DNA from: Kalmusia sp. IMI 367209
Taxonomy: Eukaryota; Ascomycota; Dothideomycetes; Pleosporales; Didymosphaeriaceae
NCBI GenBank assembly: GCA_027946365.1
Contig: JAPEUQ010000014.1
Coordinates: 62,001-126,000, forward strand
Length of the DNA stretch: 64,000 nt
Direction: 5' to 3'
Made by a program: the position numbers and the translations under genes. Within the stretch, counting starts at the first letter, position 1. Each line of letters begins with the position of its first letter. This document shows, in pieces, positions 46,701 to 58,192 of the stretch. The notes under the pieces were generated by a model. The model was given only the letters and a program-made list of their open reading frames with translations, searched no databases and had not been told where the DNA came from.

Positions 46701-46923
46701 CGGCCACGGATGGGTGCACCCGATCAATATAATGACGATCACGCTGTACTGGGTATGCTAGTCTCGGAACATCTGATCATGATGATCGCCAGGAAAAAAG
46801 AGAGAGAACTTACCTAGTGCCAGCACCTGTAGAAGAGGCGCCATTAGTGTCTGCGCTGTTCTTGTTGGCTGGTTTGTATTGTTGAAGTGGGAACCGCCCA
46901 GCTCCTCGTGCCGGCCAAGACAT
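43710..46923 (-). CDS. long coiled-coil protein, unknown function
   Basis: Five exons (46814-46923, 46434-46608, 45089-46377, 44013-45034, 43710-43954; introns 205, 56, 54 and 58 bp) encode 946 residues. The start is MSWPARGAGRFPLQQYKP. The first ~240 residues are Ser/Pro-rich and disordered, with several basic-proline sites. From about residue 250 to 850 nearly everything is heptad-patterned coiled coil, for example IAAQLQAKNLQLQALQEEIN and KLRDIDKQLERHQTEMNSV. A set of related segments repeats with wording like TTRKLAAIETQLEQQ / TTEKLRDIDKQLERHQ / TAQKLNIINEQLEKQ, spaced by QEQDT or QKQDT. The end is compact (IILTLAEHEHNIMTVNNNH). It is probably a filament or scaffold; whether at a spindle pole, septum or chromosome cannot be said. 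All splice phases match. Confidence 0.8.
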
Positions 46924-47289
46924 AGTGGAAGAGGGTCCCGTGGAATCGAACAGACGTCAAGCTACTGCTACCGCTCCCGCCGCGACCGTCGTGGGAAGCA
47001 TCCGAAAGTGGACGCAGGTGTCTAGAGAGACGGTTTAATGCTGCGTATTATGAGTGCTGAGAAGCAAACAAAAGGAGTAGAGGAGCATGTCTTAATAGGT
47101 TTCAGTGCATCACGTTAGCGGTCCCTCAAGGCGCTATACAGGCGCTAGCGTCAGATGGGCTTAGTCCATGGATTCACAATGGTCCGTGCACTAGCTCACA
47201 TCAACATTTCGCTGCGCGGTTGCGCACCAGTGTCGCCTGTTTGGAAGCTCATCTGCCGCCTTGTGCTCTCACCGTCCGAACACTACGCC
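46924..47289. promoter_or_regulatory. divergent promoter region, coiled-coil gene (-) / RVB2 (+)
   Basis: 366 bp between divergent start codons, so both promoters are compact here. No clear site named. Confidence 0.5.
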
Positions 47290-48798
<1,509 letters not shown>

Positions 48799-51046
48799 CG
48801 TCCCTATTTTCTTTTCATTGTAAAAGGGCGTAGCAGGCTTTTGGGTTAACTGAGCGTTCAGGCATAGACTGTCGGGTCCTGGCAAAAGTTGCTGCATGTA
48901 ATAGTAGCACGCAAAGTCGTGTAAGGGAAGGGTATGGGCGAGATGATCAATGTCGATCGGCGGCATGTTTCATCAGCACCTTTGCATAAAAATCCCTACT
49001 GTTTGATATGCGCGGTGCTGGCTTGTTGTATGCGTTCCCCACAGGGTGCTGAGCAGGGTTTCAATGGCGCAAGAGGGCGCGCCTCGTTGGCATCTTGTTG
49101 TTGAGTTATGAGTGAAGATTTGGAACGCTACGGCTTTTCAAAGGTAGTATTTCCAGTCTTCTTCCTCCAGCATTAAGAACGACGCTGGGGTTGGAGTCGC
49201 TTTGTGAAGCTAGTTTAATGTTCCCCGTCATCGCTTCTGCGCCCAATGTCGTTCGTGACGCGTAATTTCTCCGTGTCAGGATGTCTCCAAGTTAAGGACA
49301 GAGAGGTGCTTGTGGTCTCTATTTGACGTGTACACCTGCATTGTACACAGTGAATTCCACGTATAGAGGTGAAGGTTTGAAGTATGGTCATAAGGCTGTG
49401 GTATCAACCATGATAGCGGGATCCGCAGGCACGTCGCGGCATGACCAGCTCCACCGTCTATAGATCTTGACAAAGCTGGTGAGTTTACGATGGAAGCGAT
49501 TCTGAACATTGTAGAGAGTGCTTGTATAGCCCAACGGGCAAGGATAGCACGTGATGTTGCTGAAGCCTCAGGCCTTCGAAATCGAATGTTCGTGGGGGCG
49601 GGAAGCGCTCCGAGGAGCACGAATCTGTTGAGGAATGTAGAACGGCACGATCTTACAACTACATACCAGCATACCTCTGTGATATATTCCGCTGAGAAGG
49701 CTACCTACGATAGTCGTGCTTCTCTCGAGATCGAACGGCTTCGCTTGTTCCCATCCTCGAATAACCTTGGAATACGAGCCCTCCGTGTTGGATGGCGTGT
49801 GTGAGAAAGATAGGCGGCCAAGGCCTGATGGAACTTACATGACATCTCTAGAGTTTTTGTGTGCCTTAAAAAACTAGTCGGCGCAGCGCTGCCATTTCCA
49901 GTATCTCGTCAGGCAAACGATGACCGCCACTCTACGACCCCTCGTCAGCCATTACGCCCAGCAGGAACCATGCATATTCAAGGAGTCCACGCAGCGCGCT
50001 CTGATGGTATTGTACCATGGTTAACCCTAGGACATGTATAATTTAGTTCTTCGTGGGTCAGGACGTGAGCATTCAATGCCTCGTGTGGCTGATATCGGTA
50101 TCTTCGCAAGAGGCGAACCTGATGCTCCCGCAGCCGTCGATACCGGGCGTTCTTGGCGGCGAGCCGGATCCGTCAAGCCGCGTTGTCGGACACTTGGCGT
50201 GGCGATCTTGGCCATGATGGGTAGCAAGGCATGCGACACCTCCAAACACGTTGGAACTGGTGGCTGAGGAGAGGCAATCGTGTCTGAGGAGTGTCAGGGT
50301 CAGAGTGGGACCTGTCAACGTGAACAGCAACGACGCAGCGGAAACCTCCTACAACACAGGCTTGGCACGCCCCCTCGACGAAGACGCAGCCTGGCACTAT
50401 TACGTCGTCCGAGAATACGCAAGCATCCTCTAGCCTCCCAAGGCCGCGCGTTACTGGTAGGGAAGCACGCGCCACGGATGCAACGGCTTCTTCCCAGACA
50501 TGCACAATCTCACAAATCTCCACTCCGAGCACCAGGGTGCTTGCCGCACACGCGACTTATTGCCCGTTTCCGGATAGCGCCCCCAAAGTCTTCAGCGCAA
50601 ATGCACTGGCTGGGCCTGGCAGAAGGGGGCCTCATCCCCTGTCGAAGACGTAGGCGGGCGTCGTCGTGTAAACGGGTGGGCCGTTGCTGCGACTGATAAG
50701 GTCGCCTTGTCTGCCCGCCTGACTCTGTACCTCTGCGACTGTGTGAAACTTCTGGAAGGCTTTTCTCTCGACTTTGTGACTTCCCTTTTCACCGATACGT
50801 CATTGCCGGTGTCAAAGAAACACACGCGCAACATACAAGCGCTTGGCCCCGGATCGTTATTGCCGGCATAACACAAGGCCCTGTACATTTTCAACCGGGT
50901 CCGCCATTGTCCTGCAGCAGCAGCAGCAGCCTTGGAATAGGAGACAGCGTACTACGGCCGGATACATGCGCCGCTATCGTACACGACCGCAATATTCATA
51001 ACCGTCTTACCTCGATTGCGAGCCTGGAGACTTCGAGCCTTTGGAT
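48799..51046. other. long gene-poor stretch, no gene recognised
   Basis: 2.25 kb. Open frames are under 140 codons and overlap on both strands. One stretch near 50315-50433 (+) reads coding-like at its end (AAETSYNTGLARPLDEDAAW), but I could not extend it. A CAG repeat lies at about 50915-50931. Nothing can be named. Confidence 0.5.
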
Positions 51047-52175
51047 ATGAGACTCTCAGCTTATGCGGTCGCCATTGCTGGTGCTTCGCTTCTCCAACAA
51101 ACAATAGCGTCGCCAATACTTTTGAAGAAAGATGTGACACAGCAACTGGGCCGAAGGAGGATCGAGAAGCGAGAAGACATGACCGAGGAGCAGAAGGAGG
51201 CGCTGAAATACTTCCATGAGCCTGGGTACGTTGGGCGCTTGTTGGCATACAGACATTTGGTTCCTGCCGCGTCTTCTACCTACCTTCTTCGAGCACCGAC
51301 TGACAGTGTACCAGGGCGGGTAATCAGATGGGCCACTACGACCGTCGCTACTTCAAGGGCATCGTCTCCGACGAAGAACGAACCGAGACGCAATTACACA
51401 TGATCCGCGCATACCTCGAGTTCTTCCGTGAGAAGGGTCTGGATACATGGATCGCACATGGAACTCTGCTCGGCTGGTGGTGGAATGGAAAGGTACTTGG
51501 CATGAGTCGTACCTGAGAGGTCTAAACTGACGTGAGCGCAGCGACTACCATGGGACTGGGACATGGACACTCAAGTATCGGACGCCACCCTCACTTACCT
51601 TGGCGAACATTACAACCAGACAACACACAAGTACCGGTCGGAGGACGGTAAAGCGGAGCGCGAGTACCTCATGGACGTCAACCCAATGATTATCGAACGG
51701 GAGCGAGGGGACGGCATGAACATCATCGATGCGCGATGGATAGACGTTAGCAACGGCTTATTTATCGACATTACGGGCCTAAGCGAAACTCACCCGGACT
51801 CTGCGCCGGGCTGGTGGAGCTGCAAGAACTACCACAAGTACCAGACTTCGGACCTGTACCCGATGCGCGAGACTATGTTCGAAGGCGTAGTGGCAAAGGT
51901 GCCGTATTCGTATGACAAGATCCTGAAAGAGGAGTACCAGGAGAAGGCGCTCGTTGTTACTGAGTTCGAAGGGTAAGCCGGATACTCCTTTATCGATCTG
52001 ACCACGCTGACAATCCAGGCACGTATGGGATACACAGAAACTATTGTGGGTAAAGACTCCAGAGCAAGCTGAGAAGGACAAGCAAGAGGAAGCTCAGCGA
52101 GCGGAAGAACGCAAGAAGCAAGAGGAAGAGGAGAAAAAAAAGAAAGAGGAAGAAGAGAAGAACAAAAACGCATAG
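51047..52175 (+). CDS. LicD / Mnn4-like family protein, secretory pathway
   Basis: Four exons (51047-51225, 51315-51492, 51542-51972, 52019-52175; introns 89, 49 and 46 bp) encode 314 residues. A signal peptide starts the protein (MRLSAYAVAIAGASLLQQTI). The LicD-type domain follows, with TWIAHGTLLGWWWNGK, the acidic PWDWDMDTQV motif (Asp-x-Asp), DVNPMIIERERG, RWIDVSNGLFIDITGL and YPMRETMFEGVVAKVPYSY. LicD proteins transfer phosphocholine in bacteria; the fungal members (Mnn4 in yeast) promote mannosylphosphate addition to glycans in the Golgi. The C-terminal ~40 residues are a Lys/Glu run (RKKQEEEEKKKKEEEEKNK), much like the KKKKEEEE tract known in yeast Mnn4. Each splice join matches the family and phase. 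Whether it is an enzyme or a regulator is open. Confidence 0.87.
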
Positions 52176-52713
52176 AACGAAGATGCTACGTTACTCGGCC
52201 TAACCAGCCAATATTCATACCGCTTGGGCGCACGCATTGGGAATAGGTCTCGCATTTATACGGCGTAAGGTACGTCATGGACGATTTGACTTCTGTGGTT
52301 CTGAGAACCGGGACATCGCATTTGGATACGAGCATTGATACCCATATCATATATCGAAGGCCTTTTGGCATCGAAATCATTCTTCGGGTGTGGGCCGTAG
52401 GGTTGGGCCATTGTATATACTCATTCGATATGTATGTAAGCTGGTGTTGCTTGCTCCAGCAGTGGTATGCTCAGCATTGTAATAAAGTATGTTCTTTAAC
52501 TACTTGAGTTTGGAAAAGGTAGATGTCGATGTCGTACATAGTTGATCGTGCCGCCACGTGATGCTCTTGGCGCTTTCTGACAAATGCGCGATGGCGACGC
52601 GCCGTGGAACCTGTGTGAACGCCGCCGAAGTCCGTGTAAATCGACTGCCTTACGCTGCATTTATATTGATCTCTCACTAACGATTTTACTTACTGCATAC
52701 AGCAGCTCTCACG
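52176..52713. other. intergenic, no gene recognised
   Basis: 540 bp between two plus-strand genes; AT-rich, short frames only. Confidence 0.55.
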
Positions 52714-53778
52714 ATGACATCAATAGACGCAGTACAAGACGCTCAGATGGATGCCATAGAACCTACGCCCACCCCCGCCTCCGACGACTTCGAGCTTACA
52801 CTCACGTATCACGGCAAACCTACGACCCTCGCCTTCTCGCAAGATGCTACCGTCTTGGATCTCTCAGAACGCATTTCCTCACATTTCTCTATACCGCCGT
52901 CGAATCAAAAGCTCCTGGTGAACCCAAAAGTTGGCTTACTCAAACCGCCCTTCAAAGATGCCACACTACCGCTCTCCTCACTCGTGGGAAAGAAGATAAC
53001 CCTCATGGGTAGCACGACCGCCGAGCTTTCCTCTCTCAACGCTAGTATAACGGCTGCCGCAGCACCACGTAGACCGGGTCCTGTTAAAGCCGCGACACCC
53101 GCGCGAAACCGTGACTGGAAAAAGGTGCAAGAGGAGGCACAGTATACATTCCACACATTACGGCCGCTCCCTTACCTTCCAAACCCCGACCGGAGCCTCC
53201 GCTTCCTAGAGCGTTTACGAGACGATGCGGGCATCCGCGCAGCTATGCGCACCCACAAGTTCAGCGTGCCGCTCCTCACGGAGATGGACCCCGCTATGCA
53301 TACTACACACGAGTCGCGCACGCTTGGCCTGAATCGCAATCAGGGTGAAGTCATCGAGCTACGACTGCGCACCGATGCGTATGACGGATACCGTGACTAC
53401 AAGACCATACGGAAGACGCTGTGCCATGAGCTGGCGCATAATGTGTGGGGACCTCATGATAGGAACTTTTGGGAACTATGCAAGCAAATTGAGCGGGAGG
53501 TGGAGAGGGATGATTGGACGAGGGGCGGAAAGAGTGTAGGTAATCAAGAGTATGCAGAGGCACCTGAAGAAGAGGTATATGACCATGGAGGATGGACAGG
53601 CGGTGAGTTCGTGCTTGGCGGGGGAGGTGGGGAAGAGAGAATAGTGAGTAGTGCGGGCGGGGTTGTGCAGGCTGGCAGTCTGAGCAGAAGAGAGATTCTG
53701 GCGAAGGCTGCGGAAGAGCGGATGAAGAGGACGAAGCAGGCGGAGCAGGAAAGCAGAGGGAGTGGTTCAGCTCCTTGA
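52714..53778 (+). CDS. ubiquitin-like plus WLM-domain metalloprotease
   Basis: Single exon, 354 residues. Residues ~25-105 form a ubiquitin-like fold (FELTLTYHGKPTTLAFSQDA, TVLDLSERISSHF, KKITLMGS). A WLM domain follows (about 135-260), containing a zinc metalloprotease motif HELAHNVWGPHD near residue 238, that is H-E-x-x-H with the third His six residues on. Other WLM signs are TLRPLPYLPNPDRSLRFLER and LGLNRNQGEVIELRLRTD. The family includes yeast Wss1/Spartan-type proteases that act on SUMO- and DNA-linked proteins, and Ubl-WLM fusions known in fungi. The C-terminus is a charged helix (ILAKAAEERMKRTKQAEQES). Substrate and location (probably nucleus) are inferred. Confidence 0.9.
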   Translation: MTSIDAVQDAQMDAIEPTPTPASDDFELTLTYHGKPTTLAFSQDATVLDLSERISSHFSIPPSNQKLLVNPKVGLLKPPFKDATLPLSSLVGKKITLMGSTTAELSSLNASITAAAAPRRPGPVKAATPARNRDWKKVQEEAQYTFHTLRPLPYLPNPDRSLRFLERLRDDAGIRAAMRTHKFSVPLLTEMDPAMHTTHESRTLGLNRNQGEVIELRLRTDAYDGYRDYKTIRKTLCHELAHNVWGPHDRNFWELCKQIEREVERDDWTRGGKSVGNQEYAEAPEEEVYDHGGWTGGEFVLGGGGGEERIVSSAGGVVQAGSLSRREILAKAAEERMKRTKQAEQESRGSGSAP

Positions 53779-54536
53779 TGGGATAGAGTATCTTCCCGCT
53801 CCATTCTAAGATACATTCTACTTACATATTTAGCGTGCATGACAATGTTTAATAACGATCTATAATGACTTGGCTTGTGGTTCAACAGCAATTACACAGA
53901 TAGCTTGATTCACCTGTGAACATGAAAGAAATTTGTTCAGTAACAGCTTGCGCTATCTCGCCCCGTACTTCGCCTGTATGTTCCTTTCTAGCAGAGCACA
54001 ACCAGCATTATGTCCAGAGCAGGATTTGTTATCCAAACTCCTGCTGAAGGAAACAAGGTCCACCCTGTGGGCATCCCGTACCATGTTTCTCACATAGTGT
54101 CATTTAAAAACCTCCGCACGCAGTCGAGTCTACTCAATGGTAAATGAGTTCGTACAAACCTACGCTTCTGCTGCCGGCACGTCTACTCACCACCTGTAGT
54201 TAACACCAGTGCTTAAATCATCAGCTAATCGACTTCTCCCAAACAATGCGGCGGTGTCCTAAATTCGTTTCCTAATTTACCTACTGCGCATGTATTCTCA
54301 ATACCAGCGCACACCTTTGTTCTTATTTTGCTTTGTTGTCCAGATCACAAGAACCATTTCCGGCACCAAGCACTACACGAACAAAGCATACATCAAACAA
54401 ATCTACACAATTCAGCCTCTTTGTTAATTAAAATGTTGTCTTTTGGTACTTACTTTTCTGCCCGCGCATTCGATTATTTACAGTCACCATCGAGTCCTCA
54501 GTTAAACACAACCATACTAGAATTACATCTTCATTC
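53779..54536. other. intergenic, no gene recognised
   Basis: About 760 bp. AT-rich with a CA-rich leader just before 54537. No gene or RNA seen. Confidence 0.55.
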
Positions 54537-56522
54537 ATGGATCCGATGTACAGTAACACCGTGAGAGCTACTTCGCAGCAGAAGTTCACCAGCATAATGC
54601 CTTTCAGCGCCACGCCAGCCTCCAAACTAGCACAACAGGCCCAGAATGGCCTAGCATCAGCCTCCTCACTCTTCACCAGATCAAAGCGGTTTACCGCGTA
54701 TCTCTACGGCGAAGCGCAGGCCACCCGCGAACCGTATGCGCGTTTCCTCCTAGCCAGCGGAATACTTGCGACTGGTGCTTACTTCCGCTATTTCGATCAC
54801 GAGCGCTACACCCGCAACCACATCCAAATGGCTGTATTTCACATCATCCGCGTACTTGAGGCCCATCCAGACTATGACGCGATGGTCAGCAATAAAGCAG
54901 ATTGGCCGAGGATACAAAACATCATCGATGCTCAAGTCAATCGCGCGCTTGATACACATGTCATGACTCAGGAAGAGGGCAATAGGGCCGGGATCGCTAT
55001 TAAAAGGAAGCTCTGGTCTTCGGAGCTTGCTGAGGCTCATGCACATAAGGTTCGAAGGCTTCAGAAGGACCAAGAGTATGATGATCAGACGAGTGGTAAT
55101 CAGGCACCGCTGGAAGGGGAGCGAGCTGAGGAGAGTGGGGAGCCAGACGTTGATGAAGGGGGGGATGTTGTCATGGGAGAAGCGTCTGATCCGACACAAC
55201 GTACTCTGCTAGTGGGTGAAGCATCAGCTCCTGTACGTGGTCAAACGGAAGGCAGGGAGCCTGTTCGTAGTAATCCTAGGATGCAGCCAGACGTATTCTC
55301 AACGTCAGCTACTGGTCCTGCCATGCCCTTGATCCATAAAGCAAATACAAGTTCGTCGAACAAGGGGAAAGACAAGCAGCCTACGCACAACATAGAAGGC
55401 GAACAGGACATTTTCGGGCAGACAGTCAGGCCTCCCACAACCAACGCTCCCGCCCCTAACGGATCAAGTCCTGCAGGACCAACGCCTCCATCTAAGGACT
55501 TGAGAGAGCTGACGCAAAGATCAACAGCACCTGTGATTGGCTTTCCTTTGGCTGGGTTCATGAATAGATTTACAACCCTATCAACTCCCGTGATTGGTGC
55601 AGAACCGACGCCCTCCTCCAATCCTCAGTCTCAACCGGATGATTCGCAAGAAACACCCTCCCGGCCCGAAAAGCCTAGTCATGGCTCTAAAGACCCATCA
55701 GGCAAAGACAGCAGGCCGAACAAAAACCCCTCATCGAAAGGACACAGAGATCCCATTGAGGATAATGGGGCCGCGTCGAATCTAGGTGCGACGAGCACAC
55801 TAGACAGATCGAGTCCACCTAAGGGAAGACACACGCCACTCGGGCTGCAAAGCTCTATTGGCACCCAAACCACAGTGCTTACATCTGTGCAAGCGACCAC
55901 GACAGTTGGATCGCAAGGCGGAACGACAAGTGCTGGGCGTCCTCAAATGCACGTTAATGTGGACCTAGACTTGGTTCGCACCGCTACAAGCCGCGCATTT
56001 GGCGACCTTCCTCTGGATCATCCTGTGTATTCGTCGCCCGTCAATCAGGGCGCTGAGCAGAATGATAGCCTGGATAATGGGTCACCGCATCAAGTAGCTG
56101 GGAGTCTGGAGAATCAGGGAACGAAGAGTCACTTGTCGCAGGTCACTGCGGTAGGAGACGGTGAGGAAGAGGGAGAGAGAGGAGACGAAGAGGGGGAGAG
56201 AGAAGATGAAGAGGAGGAGAGAGAAGGCGAAGAGGGAGAGGAAGTAAGTAAAAGGGGAGGGAAAGGAAGCACAAGAGGAAAGAGAGGAAGCACGAGGGGA
56301 AAGAGAGGAAGCACAAGAGGAAAGCGAGGAAGTGCAAGAGGAAAGAGAGGAAGCACAAGGGGAAGGGGAGGAAGTAAAAAGGGAGGGCAAGGGGTCGAAG
56401 ATGTTCCTGATGTAGTCAATCCTACACCAGTTACACCTGCTGTGAATGTGACAGTACCCCCAACAACAACAAATGGCCCTCGAAGAAGTACAAGGCCTAA
56501 CAAGTTTACAGGGAAGTATTAA
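54537..56522 (+). CDS. orphan-like protein with acidic block and basic repeat tail
   Basis: Single exon, 661 residues; ATG at 54537 (MDPMYSNTVRATSQQ), with a second in-frame ATG at 54597. The N-terminal ~170 residues look folded (KRFTAYLYGEAQATREPYAR, FDHERYTRNHIQMAVFHIIR). The middle ~370 residues are Pro/Ser/Thr-rich disorder. Near the C-terminus a strong acidic block (EEEGERGDEEGEREDEEEER) is followed by a basic repeat, GKRGSTR-type units, ending RRSTRPNKFTGKY. The charge switch suggests DNA/RNA or chromatin association, but no known domain is present. The minus strand also stays open here only because of purine-rich repeats. I do not recognise a homologue. Confidence 0.65.
   Translation: MDPMYSNTVRATSQQKFTSIMPFSATPASKLAQQAQNGLASASSLFTRSKRFTAYLYGEAQATREPYARFLLASGILATGAYFRYFDHERYTRNHIQMAVFHIIRVLEAHPDYDAMVSNKADWPRIQNIIDAQVNRALDTHVMTQEEGNRAGIAIKRKLWSSELAEAHAHKVRRLQKDQEYDDQTSGNQAPLEGERAEESGEPDVDEGGDVVMGEASDPTQRTLLVGEASAPVRGQTEGREPVRSNPRMQPDVFSTSATGPAMPLIHKANTSSSNKGKDKQPTHNIEGEQDIFGQTVRPPTTNAPAPNGSSPAGPTPPSKDLRELTQRSTAPVIGFPLAGFMNRFTTLSTPVIGAEPTPSSNPQSQPDDSQETPSRPEKPSHGSKDPSGKDSRPNKNPSSKGHRDPIEDNGAASNLGATSTLDRSSPPKGRHTPLGLQSSIGTQTTVLTSVQATTTVGSQGGTTSAGRPQMHVNVDLDLVRTATSRAFGDLPLDHPVYSSPVNQGAEQNDSLDNGSPHQVAGSLENQGTKSHLSQVTAVGDGEEEGERGDEEGEREDEEEEREGEEGEEVSKRGGKGSTRGKRGSTRGKRGSTRGKRGSARGKRGSTRGRGGSKKGGQGVEDVPDVVNPTPVTPAVNVTVPPTTTNGPRRSTRPNKFTGKY
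56265..56390 (+). repeat. 21-bp minisatellite coding a basic Gly-Ser-Arg-Lys tail
   Basis: Six units of 21 bp (GGAAGCACAAGAGGAAAGAGA-like), the last one degenerate, begin at 56265. Each codes seven residues, GSTRGKR. Unit-to-unit differences are mostly single substitutions and all keep the frame. Confidence 0.85.
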
Positions 56523-56879
56523 GAATAAATTTGATTGTTTGTTGTATAGAACTTGTTGTAGTTGGGATCTTTTGAGAAGCGACTTCGTTTTAGCTTTCAC
56601 GGCACAAATAACAAAAGCCCTCTATAATCGTACTACATTTGAGATGTTTCCCTCCTGCGCATATTCGTGGTACATGTCTTGTCTGCTGGCATGTGATGTG
56701 TCTTCTAACAAGTCTCAGCACCGCAAGACGCAAGACCGCATTATACCAAGGCTCCTAGATAAACCGCATATATCACATGACAAACAATATCTTGGGGCTC
56801 ATATGTATTCAGGCGTCACTATATAAGCTGCAGCCCAACCCTCTCTCAAACACCTACATCGAGCGTCGATATATCGATA
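56523..56879. other. intergenic, no gene recognised
   Basis: About 360 bp between the minisatellite gene and the RING remnant. Nothing recognised. Confidence 0.5.
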
Positions 56880-57393
56880 AGCACCATGCCACCGGACCTG
56901 CCCTTCCAACCCACGAAGTTTCCCTTGCGAAGCGTTCAAAGCAATTTCGCACCACTCCCGACCCAAGGCTATGTAGCATCTGCCGCTGAGCATTCAACGA
57001 TATTGACATCCCTCTCCAACTCCCATGCGGCCACTTCTTAGGCAAATAATGCATCCATGACATAATTGTCTAACACCGGTCACGACGCAAACACTTGTCC
57101 TATAGATGAAATCCCGCATTTGCTTCTCCCCTGCAGCGCTACTAACCCTAGCATCAACACTGCCTTCGTACCCACCATATATCCCGCCACCAACTCAGCA
57201 TCCTTCAGAACGACGAAACCGTCGGCGTGAACTCCAATCTCACCCGCACGGGATTCCGCAGATGCTCTACTGATCTACGGCAAAGCACGTGCGAGATTAC
57301 GAGGGAGCTGCAGAAAGGGAGCTGGAGACCGTGAGTGTAGATGAAGGAAGGTTAAGGGAGGCTGTGGAGGATATTCTGCGGAGCGAATTTTGA
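56880..57393 (+). pseudogene. decayed RING-finger gene (remnant)
   Basis: In one frame a RING-like core can be read: PRLCSICR at about 56963-56986, a TGA (56987-56989), then AFNDIDIPLQLPCGHFLGK, a TAA (57047-57049), CIHDIIV and another TAA (57071-57073). In the next frame it goes on with GHDANTCPID, which fits the last Cys pair with its final Cys lost. About 180 bases further the plus strand ends in YEGAAERELETVSVDEGRL and ILRSEF* (TGA 57391-57393), a coding-like protein end. The spacing C-x2-C, C-x-H, C fits a RING, normally a ubiquitin-ligase domain. Three stops and a frame shift make it a pseudogene. The upstream limit is uncertain. Confidence 0.45.
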
Positions 57394-58192
57394 CTCGAGA
57401 GGAGAGAATTAGATGTAATAGTGAGGTTAATGAGGGGCAGATGTTGGTAGATACGCAGGAGGTTGGACGGGTGGGGGATGTCGCAGAAATGGAGGCGCTT
57501 GGATGGGTTTACGATGAGGTCATGGAAGGTTATCAGAATTGAATGCGGATAAAATGATACGATATGTATGTAGATAGACAAGCGAAATAAATCTTGTTGA
57601 TTTATGAAGTCCGTTGAGATATAGACAGATGAGAGACGTCGTGTGGGATGTACTAGCTCCAGGTAGTATTTCGTCCAAGTTAGGAATGCCCCACCAGCGT
57701 ATCTTCTGGTCAACTGTTTCTCATCGCCCTCATCATCATTGTGCATGGTGCCGGTGGTTTTTGAAGATCACAACCGAGATTTCATATGCCCACTCTGGTG
57801 CGAACCTGCGTTCTACCTTTGGCACCAAATAGCAAGCTCTTTCGCAGTCATAATCTACCACCGCCAGGCCTCGTCTTTTAAAGACGTACTGACGAGTTGA
57901 ATCATCATACTTTTTGAAAATCGTTGATGAGGCTGCGGCCGAAGCGGAAGCATAGTGACGCGCGGGGCCAACATGCGGCTCTACTAACAAAGGGCATCGG
58001 GCAGAACAATAGTAAGGTAATCCGGTCGAGACTCAAAGCACTGGATATCATTTAAAATCAGCCTCACCCCTAGACAAAATATTAAGCCTCCTTGATCGGC
58101 CCATTCTCTTGTTTACTCCTCCTGTCTTCTCTAAGTCCCGCTTGAATCCCATCTCCACTAAACCTCACTAGAACATATCTCATCTCCCTAGC
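57394..58192. other. intergenic, one weak minus-strand frame
   Basis: About 800 bp. On the minus strand, 57736 to about 58020, a frame reads coding-like (YYCSARCPLLVEPHVG, FKRRGLAVVDYDCERACYL) but has no clear start or motif; it may be another remnant. The rest is empty. Confidence 0.4.

Noticed and set aside
49490..49804. 104-codon plus-strand frame in the gene-poor stretch
   Set aside because: No recognisable motif, no splice partner; could not be supported as a gene.
56129..56503. 124-codon minus-strand frame rich in Leu, Pro, Phe
   Set aside because: Shadow of the purine-rich minisatellite on the plus strand.
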